DNA from: an uncultured Fluviicola sp.
GTDB taxonomy: Bacteria > Bacteroidota > Bacteroidia > Flavobacteriales_D > Crocinitomicaceae
Direction: 5' to 3'
Length of the DNA stretch: 64,000 bases
NCBI GenBank assembly: GCA_913009205.1
Contig: CAJVYC010000005.1
Location: 86,363-150,362, forward strand
Positions within the stretch are counted from its first letter, which is position 1, and the number at the start of each line of letters is the position of its first letter. Shown here in pieces: positions 9,599 to 18,015 of the stretch. Made by a program: the position numbers and the translations under genes. The notes below the pieces were generated by a model, which was given only the letters and a program-made list of their open reading frames with translations, had not been told where the DNA came from and did not search any database.

Positions 9599-10168
9599 TT
9601 ATAAAGAATCGACTGCAGAGAATAAACGTTCAGTAATATCTTGAATTGATCCTACTCCATCAATTTCACTCAACTTACCTTGTACTTTATAAAAACCAGC
9701 AACAGGAGCAGTTGTCTTCTTATATGTCTCAATTCTATTTTGAATAATTGCGGGATCAGCGTCGTCTTTTCTACCTGATACTTCAGCACGCGCAATCAGT
9801 CTTGCTTTCAATTCTTCTTCTGAGACAACAAGAGATAACATAGCAGTTACGCTCGTTCCTTTTATCGCTAAAAAGGCATCCAAAGCTTCAGCTTGAGCAG
9901 TTGTCCTTGGAAAACCATCATAAATAACCCCTTTCGCGTCTGGAAATTTCGAAACTTCAGATTCTAAGATTTTTATCGTTATTTCATCAGGAACTAAGTT
10001 TCCTTTATCAGAATAACTTTTAGCCAATTTCGCTAAGTCTGATTCAGGGTCTAGTGCTCTAAAGACATCACCCGTTGAAATGTGGATAAGACCATATTTA
10101 TCTTTTAATCTTTCTGACTGAGTTCCTTTTCCAGCTCCCGGAGGTCCAAATAATACAATGTTCAACAT
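9599..10168 (-). CDS. adk: Adenylate kinase
   Basis: The protein has 189 residues. It has the P-loop GPPGAGKGTQ at residues 8-17, the AMP-binding FPRTTAQAEAL region near residue 86, and a short LID (RKDDADPAIIQNRIETY). This is the short, zinc-free form, compared with 214 residues in E. coli. It interconverts ATP + AMP and 2 ADP. It lies five bases downstream of hpt, so purine salvage and adenylate balance are co-transcribed. Confidence 0.96.
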   Translation of the reverse strand: MLNIVLFGPPGAGKGTQSERLKDKYGLIHISTGDVFRALDPESDLAKLAKSYSDKGNLVPDEITIKILESEVSKFPDAKGVIYDGFPRTTAQAEALDAFLAIKGTSVTAMLSLVVSEEELKARLIARAEVSGRKDDADPAIIQNRIETYKKTTAPVAGFYKVQGKLSEIDGVGSIQDITERLFSAVDSL

Positions 10169-10173
10169 ACAAT

Positions 10174-10713
10174 TTATTGTTTCGATTCTCTAATTTTATA
10201 CAACGCATCTAGATTACGTCCTTTTTGATCATAATCTAGCCCATAGCCAACAACAAATGCATTAGGAATTGAAAAACCAACGTACTCTGGTTCCGATTTC
10301 CCTTTAAACGCATCTGGCTTGTAAAGCAGCGTGCAGATTTTGACTGACTTAGGGTTCTTTCCGTTTAGTAAAGAAATTATTTTGTCTATTGTGTATCCCG
10401 TATCTACAATATCTTCAATAATAATGAGCTCCTTACCCTCAACATCTGTAGTAAGACCAATAAGCTCTTCCACCTTTCCCGTTGTCTGGGTACCTTGATA
10501 AGAACTCATTTTAACGAAAGTAATTTCACATTCTAAATCAATATTCTTAAGAAGGTCTGATGAAAACATGAACGCACCGTTAAGCACTGCCACAAAGACA
10601 ACTTTTTTGCCCTTATAATCGGTGTTAATAGTACTTGCCAACGCTTGTACTTTGCGCTCTATTTCATCTTTTGGGATGAAAATGTCGAATGACTTGTCTA
10701 AAACTTGTATCAC
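10174..10713 (-). CDS. hpt: Hypoxanthine phosphoribosyltransferase
   Basis: The protein has 179 residues from a GTG start, beginning MIQVLDKSFDIFI. It has the PRPP-binding loop IIIEDIVDTGYT near residue 101 and the C-terminal base-binding segment VGYGLDYDQKGRNLDALY. It salvages hypoxanthine and guanine to IMP/GMP. A longer frame from ATG 10764 exists, but a perfect -7 promoter box (10735-10742) lies between the two. Homologues also begin at the equivalent of the GTG, so GTG is chosen. It is the first gene of the hpt-adk-obgE operon, divergent from purK. Confidence 0.92.
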   Translation of the reverse strand: MIQVLDKSFDIFIPKDEIERKVQALASTINTDYKGKKVVFVAVLNGAFMFSSDLLKNIDLECEITFVKMSSYQGTQTTGKVEELIGLTTDVEGKELIIIEDIVDTGYTIDKIISLLNGKNPKSVKICTLLYKPDAFKGKSEPEYVGFSIPNAFVVGYGLDYDQKGRNLDALYKIRESKQ

Positions 10714-10734
10714 AAATATGTCATTTTTGAAGAG

Positions 10735-10742
10735 CAAAGTTA
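10735..10742 (-). promoter_or_regulatory. Bacteroidota -7 promoter element of hpt operon
   Basis: The minus strand reads TAACTTTG, an exact TAnnTTTG match 21 bases before the GTG start of hpt. It is back to back with the purK box at 10765, making a compact divergent promoter pair. Confidence 0.55.
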
Positions 10743-10764
10743 CGATTTTCTTCCGAATAGACAT

Positions 10765-10772
10765 TATCTTTG
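10765..10772 (+). promoter_or_regulatory. Bacteroidota -7 promoter element of purK
   Basis: TATCTTTG is an exact TAnnTTTG match ending four bases before the purK ATG. Transcription would start at or near the start codon, so the mRNA is predicted to be leaderless. Confidence 0.6.
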
Positions 10773-10776
10773 TACC

Positions 10777-11919
10777 ATGGAAAAAGACCTAATTGGCACC
10801 TCGCATCGCCTCGGTATCCTTGGCGGTGGACAACTCGGACGAATGTTTATTCAAGAAGCGATCAGCTATGATATCCATGTACATATCATGGAGAATGATG
10901 ACAATGCTCCAAGTGCAAACATAGCAACGACTTTCACGAAGGGCGACATCACTAACTATGATGACGTTATGGCCTTCGGAAAAAATATGGATGTGATTAC
11001 CGTTGAGATTGAAAATGTAAATGTGAAAGCGCTTTACGATCTTGAAAAAACGGGAATAAAAGTTTTTCCACAACCCCATATTTTAGAAATCATCAAAGAT
11101 AAAGGGCTTCAAAAGACGTTTTATAAAGAGAATAATATTCCAACTTCCGATTTCGAAATGATTGAGGCGAATGCAGATTTAAAGGAATTAGAAAGCAAAA
11201 TCCCATTCGTTCACAAATTGCGTACAGGCGGATACGACGGAAAGGGAGTTGCCATTATTAAATCCAAAACGGATTTAGAATCGACTTTCTCGAAAGCTTC
11301 AATTATTGAGGATTTGATTCCTTTTGAAAAAGAACTTTCGGTCATTGTTTCTAGAAACGAAAATGGACAAACCGCAGTTTACCCTGCTGTCGAATGTGAA
11401 TTCAACGAAGCAAACTTAGTTTCCTATTTGTTTTCTCCAGCCAACATTTCTTTAGAAATTGAAAAAAAAGCCAACGCAATTGCCATTGATGTTATCAATA
11501 AATTAGAATTGGTGGGAATATTAGCTGTTGAATTGTTTCTAAATAAAGACGGTGAAATATTGGTTAATGAAGTTGCACCAAGACCTCATAACAGCGGACA
11601 CCATACAATCGAGTGCAATGTTACTTCTCAGTTTGAACAACACATGCGATCTGTATTAAATATGCCGCTTGGATCAACTGAAAGAACCTGCTTTGGTGTC
11701 ATGATAAATTTGATCGGAAGCGAAGGCCACACGGGCAAAGCAATCTACAAAGGAATGACTGATTTAGTTGGGCAACCAGGAGTTCACATACACATCTATG
11801 GTAAGGAGCAAACCAAGCCCAACCGAAAAATGGGACATGTGACTATTGCGGCTTCTTCCATGGAGAAAGCCAAGCGCATTGCTGATTATATTAAGGAGAA
11901 GATTGTTGTGATTGCATAA
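10777..11919 (+). CDS. purK: N5-carboxyaminoimidazole ribonucleotide synthase
   Basis: The protein has 380 residues, ATP-grasp type. The N-terminal motif LGILGGGQLGRMF starts near residue 11. HKLRTGGYDGKGV near residue 147 and NEVAPRPHNSGHH near residue 266 mark the ATP and substrate sites. It carboxylates AIR with ATP and bicarbonate in purine synthesis. The usual partner purE is not adjacent; a purE start lies 52 kb away at 63966. An upstream frame extension to 10705 is rejected because the promoter box lies inside it. Confidence 0.95.
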   Translation: MEKDLIGTSHRLGILGGGQLGRMFIQEAISYDIHVHIMENDDNAPSANIATTFTKGDITNYDDVMAFGKNMDVITVEIENVNVKALYDLEKTGIKVFPQPHILEIIKDKGLQKTFYKENNIPTSDFEMIEANADLKELESKIPFVHKLRTGGYDGKGVAIIKSKTDLESTFSKASIIEDLIPFEKELSVIVSRNENGQTAVYPAVECEFNEANLVSYLFSPANISLEIEKKANAIAIDVINKLELVGILAVELFLNKDGEILVNEVAPRPHNSGHHTIECNVTSQFEQHMRSVLNMPLGSTERTCFGVMINLIGSEGHTGKAIYKGMTDLVGQPGVHIHIYGKEQTKPNRKMGHVTIAASSMEKAKRIADYIKEKIVVIA

Positions 11920-11996
11920 GAGTTGCGTTTTATTGCCAGTTTTGTCACGGAATTTGTCTATTTTTCATGGGCAAACCAGAGTCTATTCAACGTTGA

Positions 11997-12185
11997 AAAA
12001 AAACTACTTTTAATCACATTTTGCTTGGTAATTTGCGTATTGAATTTAAAGGATTCAACCCACCAGCTGAAAATATCGCTAAAGTGATTTGGAATATTTT
12101 AAGAGAGAAACTTAGTTCTAATTTTGGGTTGGAAATTATTCTAGCAGAAACGGATAAAAACAAAGCCATCAACAACGGGAAATAA
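11997..12185 (+). pseudogene. Remnant of 6-carboxytetrahydropterin synthase (QueD/PTPS family) C-terminus
   Basis: About 62 codons are readable with no start codon. The frame shows FKGFNPPAENIAKVIWNI and then LEIILAETDKNKA before a TAA at 12183. This matches the QueD/6-pyruvoyl-tetrahydropterin synthase signature of NPTAENxA followed by an ExT strand near the C-terminus. The catalytic Cys and zinc-binding His region would lie upstream, where only a TGA-interrupted stretch remains. It is read as a 3' relic of a deleted gene, not a functional CDS. Confidence 0.65.
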
Positions 12186-12215
12186 AATATTTCAATTGGG
12201 TATGATAATTGCAAA

Positions 12216-13025
12216 ATGAAGCGAAAACTAAACATGCCCTCTATAATAGCCTTTCTAACACTTTTCTTATTTATCACTTCGTGCTCTAGCCAATTGGATA
12301 AGACCGTTGTTAGCGTCCAAGTCCAAACAGGTCCTGAACCCTCACCAGAAGCTTCAGTCGTTGATCGTTATTACTTAAATAATTTTCAAGATTCGTTGAA
12401 AACTAAATCCATTGGTTCTGTAAGCAGAGGAAGTCTTCAAAACGGAACACTCATCCCTTTTTCTGGCTCAAACTTTATGTATTTCGATACAGCAAGTTAT
12501 TTGTCAGGCCGCGCTTTTACGCACAAATTAGTTGCACAAACCGTCATCAATACTTTCAAAACCTTCGAATTGAATGGTGAAAAGCGTAAGTTCAGTATTA
12601 TGGAATTTTCCAATGAGCATGGAGGTAAAATGTTTCCCCATCGAACACATCAAAACGGAATGAGCGTAGACATGATGATGCCACTTCAAAAAGGAGGTAA
12701 ACCATATTATGGTTTAGATGATCTTGGGGCTATGCATTATTTACTCGAATTCAATAAAGAAGGGCAGTATATTAATGACACCGCAATTTCTATTGATTTC
12801 GAAATGGTTGCCAACGAAATCAATCAAATGCACATTGAAGCTGAAAAATTAGGTTTAACAATAACCAAGGTAATTTTCAATACAAACTTAAGAGATGAAT
12901 TGTTCGCCACAACTAATTGGCAATTCTTTGCTGCGAACAGCCCTTACATCACGCGCAACTTAGAGCCTGTAATCAATGATTTACACGACGATCACTTTCA
13001 TGTTGACTTTGAAATCATACCTTAG
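12216..13025 (+). CDS. Penicillin-insensitive murein endopeptidase-like lipoprotein (MepA/M74 family)
   Basis: The protein has 269 residues. A signal peptide with lipobox (FITSC near residue 23) suggests an anchored lipoprotein. The MepA-type features are an N-terminal SIGSVSRGSLQNG block, HRTHQNGMSVDMM near residue 145 with metal-binding His and Asp, and HDDHFHVDF near the C-terminus (HxH zinc motif). Such enzymes cut D-Ala-meso-DAP cross-links in peptidoglycan. It is somewhat divergent from E. coli MepA, so substrate is inferred from the family. An ATG six codons downstream is an alternative start. Confidence 0.82.
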   Translation: MKRKLNMPSIIAFLTLFLFITSCSSQLDKTVVSVQVQTGPEPSPEASVVDRYYLNNFQDSLKTKSIGSVSRGSLQNGTLIPFSGSNFMYFDTASYLSGRAFTHKLVAQTVINTFKTFELNGEKRKFSIMEFSNEHGGKMFPHRTHQNGMSVDMMMPLQKGGKPYYGLDDLGAMHYLLEFNKEGQYINDTAISIDFEMVANEINQMHIEAEKLGLTITKVIFNTNLRDELFATTNWQFFAANSPYITRNLEPVINDLHDDHFHVDFEIIP

Positions 13026-13345
13026 CGTGCAGTATAATATTACTGTACTTCATAAGTCATTGATTTAAAATGCACTATATACTTCTGGTATCGATGTTCC
13101 GAATCGGTGAGATTTAAGGCTCCGCGCAAAAACACAAAGTTAATTCCGATGTGGGCTTTTTAGTCGTATCAAATACATTCATAATTCATTAATTCTCTAT
13201 TTTTTTATGCCTTTGTTCATCGTTCCGTGGTGAATAAGTATTTTTAACATTTTATAATTATCTCATTATTAGTTGATTAAGATAATTTCACTCTTAAATT
13301 TAAATTTTGTTTAACTTTTTATTGCATTACTTAAACATTACTGCG
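13026..13345 (+). other. Non-coding stretch, nothing recognised
   Basis: There are about 320 AT-rich bases between the endopeptidase stop and the fasciclin promoter. Both strands were read for remnants; no family motif, repeat or strong hairpin was recognised. Bases 13200-13345 are very AT-rich, as expected of promoter-upstream DNA. Confidence 0.5.
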
Positions 13346-13353
13346 TACATTTG
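13346..13353 (+). promoter_or_regulatory. Bacteroidota -7 promoter element of the FAS1 gene
   Basis: TACATTTG is an exact TAnnTTTG match, with a TTG about 21 bases upstream (in TATTGC). The leader to the ATG at 13404 is about 45 bases and AT-rich. Confidence 0.55.
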
Positions 13354-13403
13354 TGGAACATAAAATAAAAAAAGTTAAACAAAATTAAAATTAATTAGAA
13401 CTT

Positions 13404-14552
13404 ATGAAAAAAGGATTTACAATTACAAACTTAAGAAAGGCCACTCTGACAATGAGTTTAGCCTTTACTTCATTACTCGCAGTAGCTCAAACAAATGTTT
13501 ATGACGATGTTATTGCAACAAGTGCAAACCATACATCCCTTAAGGCAGCAATTGATCAACAAATGTTACAAGGAGCTCTCCAAGATCCGTCGGCAACATT
13601 AACTGTTTTTGCTCCAGACAATGATGCATTTGACAATTTAGCAACAGCATTGAACACAGACATAGCCGGTATTTTGGCACTACCTAACTTGACAGACGTT
13701 TTATTGTACCATGTCTTAGGGATTACTGTAGATGCAGCTTCTGTAACAAACGGAGCTATCGTTGATCCACTTAACGTTGCAAATACAATCAAAATGACTA
13801 AGACGTCAACGGGTTTTGTTTATGCAAACCAAGCAATGGTTAATGGTGCTGATTTATCAACAGACAACGGTATCGTTCATTCATTAGATGCTGTACTATT
13901 GCCTTTCGAAACAGTTGTTGATGTTGCAATTGATAATGGCTTCACTTATTTAACAACAGCTGTTATCCAAGAGGAACTACTACCTGCCCTTACTGATCCT
14001 CTTGCTTCATTAACGGTTTTTGCACCTACAGATGTAGCATTTGACAATTTAGCAACAGCATTGAACACAGACATAGCTGGTCTTTTAGCGCTACCTAACT
14101 TGACAGACATTTTATTGTACCACGTTGTTGCGGGGACAGTTTTATCAGGTGATCTAGCTAACGGTCCAGTGCCAACTTTAAACGGTCTAGACATATATGT
14201 AGACTTGACTATGGGAACTATGATTAACACTTCAAACGTTACAGGTGCTGATAACACCGCTGACAACGGAGTCGTGCACATTATCGATGCAGTTTTAGTT
14301 CCAGGTACAGCGGATATCGAAGAAGCAGGGGTAACAATGATTAATGTTTCTCCAAACCCAGCAACTCAACAACTGAAAATCAACAACTTTGATGTAAATG
14401 ATTATACAGTAATGAATGCATATGGACAAACTGTTCTTAGAGGTTCAACTGAAAATGGAATCGTGAATGTTTCAGAATTGAAAAACGGTAATTACTTTAT
14501 TAATATCACAAACGAAACGGGAATTTTTAGAGCGAGATTTATAAAGCTATAG
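13404..14552 (+). CDS. Secreted fasciclin (FAS1) domain protein, T9SS type A cargo
   Basis: The protein has 382 residues. A signal peptide ends near AVAQ. Two FAS1 domains follow at about residues 30-165 and 170-302, each with the family H-box (LTDVLLYHVL; LTDILLYHVV) and closing with GIVHSLDAVLLP or GVVHIIDAVLVP. The last 70 residues look like a type A sorting domain (SPNPATQQL, then NGNYFINI). The predicted role is adhesion or matrix on the cell surface. The two FAS1 domains share a 41-base identical stretch, pointing to a recent internal duplication or gene conversion. Confidence 0.9.
   Translation: MKKGFTITNLRKATLTMSLAFTSLLAVAQTNVYDDVIATSANHTSLKAAIDQQMLQGALQDPSATLTVFAPDNDAFDNLATALNTDIAGILALPNLTDVLLYHVLGITVDAASVTNGAIVDPLNVANTIKMTKTSTGFVYANQAMVNGADLSTDNGIVHSLDAVLLPFETVVDVAIDNGFTYLTTAVIQEELLPALTDPLASLTVFAPTDVAFDNLATALNTDIAGLLALPNLTDILLYHVVAGTVLSGDLANGPVPTLNGLDIYVDLTMGTMINTSNVTGADNTADNGVVHIIDAVLVPGTADIEEAGVTMINVSPNPATQQLKINNFDVNDYTVMNAYGQTVLRGSTENGIVNVSELKNGNYFINITNETGIFRARFIKL
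13626..13666 (+). repeat. Direct repeat copy 1 inside FAS1 domain 1
   Basis: These 41 bases are identical to 14037-14077 (411 bases apart). They encode the AFDNLATALNTDIA segment of the FAS1 domain. The flanks diverge at both ends. Confidence 0.9.
14037..14077 (+). repeat. Direct repeat copy 2 inside FAS1 domain 2
   Basis: Second copy of the 41-base repeat at 13626-13666, same frame and same encoded segment. Confidence 0.9.
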
Positions 14553-14568
14553 TGGTAGTAGCTAAGTT

Positions 14569-14601
14569 AAAGGCCTCGGGGAATTCGTTCTTCGGGGCTT
14601 T
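14569..14601 (+). terminator. Probable hairpin terminator after FAS1 gene
   Basis: The arms AAAGGCCTCGGGGAA and TTCTTCGGGGCTTT form an imperfect GC-rich hairpin closed by AAAG/CTTT. It sits 17 bases after the FAS1 stop and before tspO. Confidence 0.5.
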
Positions 14602-14624
14602 AACATTTACTAGAAAACCATAAA

Positions 14625-15092
14625 ATGAGTAAAATAAAATCCTTTTTAACTTTCCTAATCCTCAACTTTGGAGCATTACTTATTGGAGGTTTACTAACCG
14701 GTCCTGGAGTTTCGTCTGAATGGTATGCCAATTTGAACCAAGCACCATGGACACCACCGGGTTGGGTATTTGGCTTTGCTTGGACTGCAGTAATGATCTG
14801 CTTTACCTTCTTCATGACAGGACTGTACAATTCGAAATACAATCGACGTAAAGTTCTAAGTCTTTTTAGTATTCAATGGATTCTAAACATAAGTTGGAAT
14901 GTCGCCTTTTTCCATTTTCAATCTCCTATTCTCGGTTTAATCATAATCTCATCTTTAACGTTTGTAATAATTCTATTCCTTCTCTTCTACGCAGATTATA
15001 AACGATACAGAGTTCTATACATTTTTCCATATCTTTCATGGATAATAATTGCATCGTCATTAAATCTCTACATTGTGTCATATAACATTTAA
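14625..15092 (+). CDS. tspO: TspO/MBR family tryptophan-rich membrane protein
   Basis: The protein has 155 residues with five predicted helices. Tryptophans cluster in the family pattern (SSEWYANLNQAPWTPPGWVF near residue 31, and WILNISWNVAFF near residue 85). TspO proteins bind porphyrins and act in stress or tetrapyrrole/light responses in the outer or inner membrane. It lies just upstream of a TonB-dependent receptor (two-base gap, likely co-transcribed) and a few kb from the carotenoid cluster; TspO often sits near pigment genes, but a functional link here is inference. Confidence 0.92.
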   Translation: MSKIKSFLTFLILNFGALLIGGLLTGPGVSSEWYANLNQAPWTPPGWVFGFAWTAVMICFTFFMTGLYNSKYNRRKVLSLFSIQWILNISWNVAFFHFQSPILGLIIISSLTFVIILFLLFYADYKRYRVLYIFPYLSWIIIASSLNLYIVSYNI

Positions 15093-15094
15093 TA

Positions 15095-17512
15095 ATGAAG
15101 TACTTTCTATTAACATTCTTGCTTGTTTCACATCTGATTACAAATGCACAAACGTCAAGTATTTCGGGAATAATAATTAACTCAATTAACAACCAACCCG
15201 TTGAATTTGCAAAAGTTAAGATAGTGGGTCTGCCTAAAGGAGCTTTTACGGACTCCTTGGGATACTACAAAATTGATGGCATTGAACCAGGTGTTTATTC
15301 CATTACAGCCTCTTCAGTAGGATTTAACGAATTCATTTTAGCAGATATCACAGTTACTGTTTCACGAACAGCCGAATTAAACTTTGCACTTGAGGAATTT
15401 ATTCTAGAGAAAGGTGAAGTTAAAGTCGTTGCAAAGCCATTTAGAAAACCAAAAGAATCTCCAAATTCTTTAAAAACATTGAACGCAACGGAAATTGAAA
15501 GATTACCTGGAGCCAATAGAGATGCCAGTAAAGTTCTTCAAGCTTTACCCGGTGTTGCATCACCTGCTTCTTTTAGAAATGATATTATCATTCGAGGTGG
15601 ATCACCAGGTGAGAATAAATTTTACCTGGATGGGATTGAAGTACCGAACATCAACCACTTTGCAACGCAAGGCAGTAGTGGCGGACCCGTTGGATTATTG
15701 AACATTAACTTCATTCGAGCCATTGATTTTTATGCGGGAGCCTTTCCTGCGAATTTTGCCAATGGACTAAGTTCTGCCATCTCTTTTAAGCAAAAAGAAG
15801 GAAACAAAGAAAACCTTGTTGCAAATATAGCTGTGGGCTCAAGTGACCTTGCCTTAACACTCGATGGTCCCTTGGGGAAAAAAGCAAGTTTCATTTTCTC
15901 AGCACGTCGCTCGTATTTACAACTTCTCTTCGCAGCTTTAAAATTACCATTTCTTCCAACTTACAACGATGCTCAATTCAAGGTGAATTATGACATCAAC
16001 CGAAAAAACAAAATCAGCATTATTGGCTTAGGTGCTCTGGATGATTTTGTTTTGAATGAATCAGCCAATGACGGCGTCACAGATCCTCAGCAATTTGAAT
16101 TGAATCAATTTTCATTGAACAATATTCCAACTCAAGACCAATGGAATTATACGATTGGAGTGAATTATGTTCATTACAGCGAAAACAGTAATCAACGTGT
16201 AATTGTCAGCCGAAACATGTTGAAGAACATTTCGCAAAAATATTTCGAGAACGTTGAAACTCCAGAAAACCTGTTGCTTAATTATTCATCGACTGAAGCA
16301 GAAAACAAAGTTCGTTTCGAGCATACATGGCGAAAAAATGGCTATAAGGTTCTTGCTGGATTTGGATACGAATTCGCAAAGTTTCAGGCAGCAACGTTTC
16401 GGCAGTTTATCGCTGGAGGAATTCCAACTACGATAGATAACAATTCAAACTTAGACCTACACAAAGGTTCAATTTTTGCTCAAGTTAGTAAATCTTATTT
16501 AAACGATAATTTAGACGTAAGCATCGGATTGAGATCGGATATTAGCAGCTACTCTGAATCCATGCTGAATCCGTTGGATCAAATTTCGCCTTCACTTTCA
16601 TTGAACTATGCTCTTTCCGATCAATTATCAATTAGCGGAACCATGGCTCGTTACAATCAACTTCCATCTTATACAATTCTAGGATTTAGAGATGCCAATG
16701 GTACTTTAAAAAACAAAGAAAATGGGTTGAAATATATCCAAGCAGATCATTTCACAGTAGGATCTTCCTTTATTACAAATTTCAAGTCGAAAATTTCATT
16801 AGAAGGATTCTTCAAGAAATACAACCGCTATCCATTCTCCGTGAATGATTCAATTTCACTAGCCAATTTAGGTGCCGATTTTGGAATCGTTGGAAACGAA
16901 GAGGTGTCTTCAACATCAACAGGACGCGCATACGGAGCTGAATTTCTTTACCAACAAAAATTAATCAAAGGCTTCTATTGCCTTGTTGCTTACACCTTTG
17001 TGATTTCCGAATTTAAATCGAAAGACGACGTCTTCGTACCAAGTACTTGGGACAGTAAGAATATTGTTTCAATAACTGGTGGTAAGCGCTTCAAAAAGAA
17101 TTGGGAAGTTGGTTTTAGATGGTCATTTTCTGGAGGAGCTCCTTTTACGCCAGCAGATTTAGAAACCTCATCTTTAAAACACGTTTGGGATATTCAGAAT
17201 TCTGCCGTGCTTGATTACTCTTTGTTAAATTCTGAACGAGGAAGCTCATACCACCAATTAAATGTTCGCGTTGACAAGAAATTCAATTTTAAGAAACTTT
17301 CTTTGAATGTGTATTTGGACATTCAAAACATTTATAACAACAAGGCAACAACTGCTCCAGTTGTACTTCTCCAAAAAGATGCAAGCGGAAACCCGATTGA
17401 AGATCCGAATGATAGTTCACGTTATTTGCTAAAAACGATCGCAAATACTTCTGGAATTTTACAACCTTCTCTTGGAATAATTGTTGAGTTTAAAGTGAAA
17501 AAAGGAGCATAG
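15095..17512 (+). CDS. TonB-dependent outer-membrane receptor with carboxypeptidase-like domain
   Basis: The protein has 805 residues. A signal peptide ends near TNAQ, followed by a carboxypeptidase regulatory-like beta domain (about 22-105; SISGIIINSINNQPVEFAKV). A plug domain follows with RLPGANRDASKVLQALPGV and the RGGSPGENKFYLDGIEVPN block near residue 167, then a long beta-barrel. The ligand is unknown. It is in the same subfamily as the receptor at 24423-26795: both carry an NHFA..G..GGPV stretch after the plug, though they run in opposite directions on either side of the carotenoid genes. It probably forms an operon with tspO. Confidence 0.92.
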   Translation: MKYFLLTFLLVSHLITNAQTSSISGIIINSINNQPVEFAKVKIVGLPKGAFTDSLGYYKIDGIEPGVYSITASSVGFNEFILADITVTVSRTAELNFALEEFILEKGEVKVVAKPFRKPKESPNSLKTLNATEIERLPGANRDASKVLQALPGVASPASFRNDIIIRGGSPGENKFYLDGIEVPNINHFATQGSSGGPVGLLNINFIRAIDFYAGAFPANFANGLSSAISFKQKEGNKENLVANIAVGSSDLALTLDGPLGKKASFIFSARRSYLQLLFAALKLPFLPTYNDAQFKVNYDINRKNKISIIGLGALDDFVLNESANDGVTDPQQFELNQFSLNNIPTQDQWNYTIGVNYVHYSENSNQRVIVSRNMLKNISQKYFENVETPENLLLNYSSTEAENKVRFEHTWRKNGYKVLAGFGYEFAKFQAATFRQFIAGGIPTTIDNNSNLDLHKGSIFAQVSKSYLNDNLDVSIGLRSDISSYSESMLNPLDQISPSLSLNYALSDQLSISGTMARYNQLPSYTILGFRDANGTLKNKENGLKYIQADHFTVGSSFITNFKSKISLEGFFKKYNRYPFSVNDSISLANLGADFGIVGNEEVSSTSTGRAYGAEFLYQQKLIKGFYCLVAYTFVISEFKSKDDVFVPSTWDSKNIVSITGGKRFKKNWEVGFRWSFSGGAPFTPADLETSSLKHVWDIQNSAVLDYSLLNSERGSSYHQLNVRVDKKFNFKKLSLNVYLDIQNIYNNKATTAPVVLLQKDASGNPIEDPNDSSRYLLKTIANTSGILQPSLGIIVEFKVKKGA

Positions 17513-17570
17513 AATACAATTTAGATTTACACTTACTTCACAAACGCGTACAAATTTCACATAAATCGCC

Positions 17571-17578
17571 TACATTTG
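17571..17578 (+). promoter_or_regulatory. Bacteroidota -7 element upstream of the dead MerR copy
   Basis: TACATTTG is an exact TAnnTTTG match 25 bases before the first codon of the regulator relic. It looks like the retained promoter of the former gene. Confidence 0.45.
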
Positions 17579-17602
17579 ATTTTATTGCAAAGAGACTAAC
17601 CA

Positions 17603-17815
17603 TTGGGAAATTTAAGGTACAGTATAAAAGATCTTCAAAACTTTACGCAGATTAAAGCTCACACCATTCGAATATAGTAAAAGCGCTATGTCCTTTTGGT
17701 ACGCAAAAGAACGAATAGTAATACTCGATATTACAGTGAAGATGACCTCAAGAAAATTCTAAACATAAGTCTTCTTTATACGTCCGGGTTTAAAATCTCT
17801 AAAAGAGCTTCTTGA
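17603..17815 (+). pseudogene. Dead duplicate of the MerR DNA-binding domain
   Basis: This is a 70-codon frame with no frameshift that parallels the N-terminus of the live regulator at 18016. Shared strings include YSIKDL, IKAHT, DDLKKILNI and GFKISK. Two adjacent stops (TAG TAA) sit exactly where the live copy has Trp-Glu in LRIWEKRY, each one base away from TGG and GAA. The frame ends in TGA at 17813 after the SK.AS segment, where the live protein continues into its B12 domain. The start would be TTG at 17603. It is a tandem duplicate of the regulator, truncated and silenced. Confidence 0.85.
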
Positions 17816-17901
17816 CTAATTTCCCAATTCAACAATTAAAATCAACACCACACTATCCGAAGTCTATCATTATGTTTCAGATTATTCTCACCCCTATAAT
17901 A

Positions 17902-17910
17902 TACAGTGTA
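17902..17910. promoter_or_regulatory. Palindrome, candidate MerR/CarH-type operator
   Basis: TACAGTGTA is a perfect 4+1+4 palindrome, 46 bases upstream of the predicted -7 box of the live regulator gene. CarA/CarH/LitR regulators bind TGTAC-like palindromes near the promoters they repress. This site is a candidate only. Confidence 0.3.
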
Positions 17911-17955
17911 CTCACTAAATTATCATTCTAATTTCTCATGTCTAACAAATTTGAT

Positions 17956-17963
17956 TATTTTTG
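17956..17963 (+). promoter_or_regulatory. Bacteroidota -7 promoter element of the regulator/crt operon
   Basis: TATTTTTG is an exact TAnnTTTG match about 52 bases before the regulator ATG. A weaker box TATCTTTA lies at 17999-18006. Either could start the transcript that runs into the carotenoid genes. Confidence 0.45.
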
Positions 17964-17991
17964 TTTAGTTATTTTATATAAAGATTAAACA
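17962..17991. repeat. Inverted repeat TGTTTA / TAAACA overlapping the promoter
   Basis: TGTTTA at 17962-17967 and TAAACA at 17986-17991 are perfect reverse complements 18 bases apart. They straddle the predicted transcription start of the regulator gene. This would be a good position for autorepression. Confidence 0.3.
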
Positions 17992-18015
17992 TAATCAGTA
18001 TCTTTAATAGAGCTC

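Noticed and set aside
12014..12277. 87-residue minus-strand ORF
   Set aside because: It is antisense to the QueD-like remnant and the start of the endopeptidase gene; no recognisable domain.
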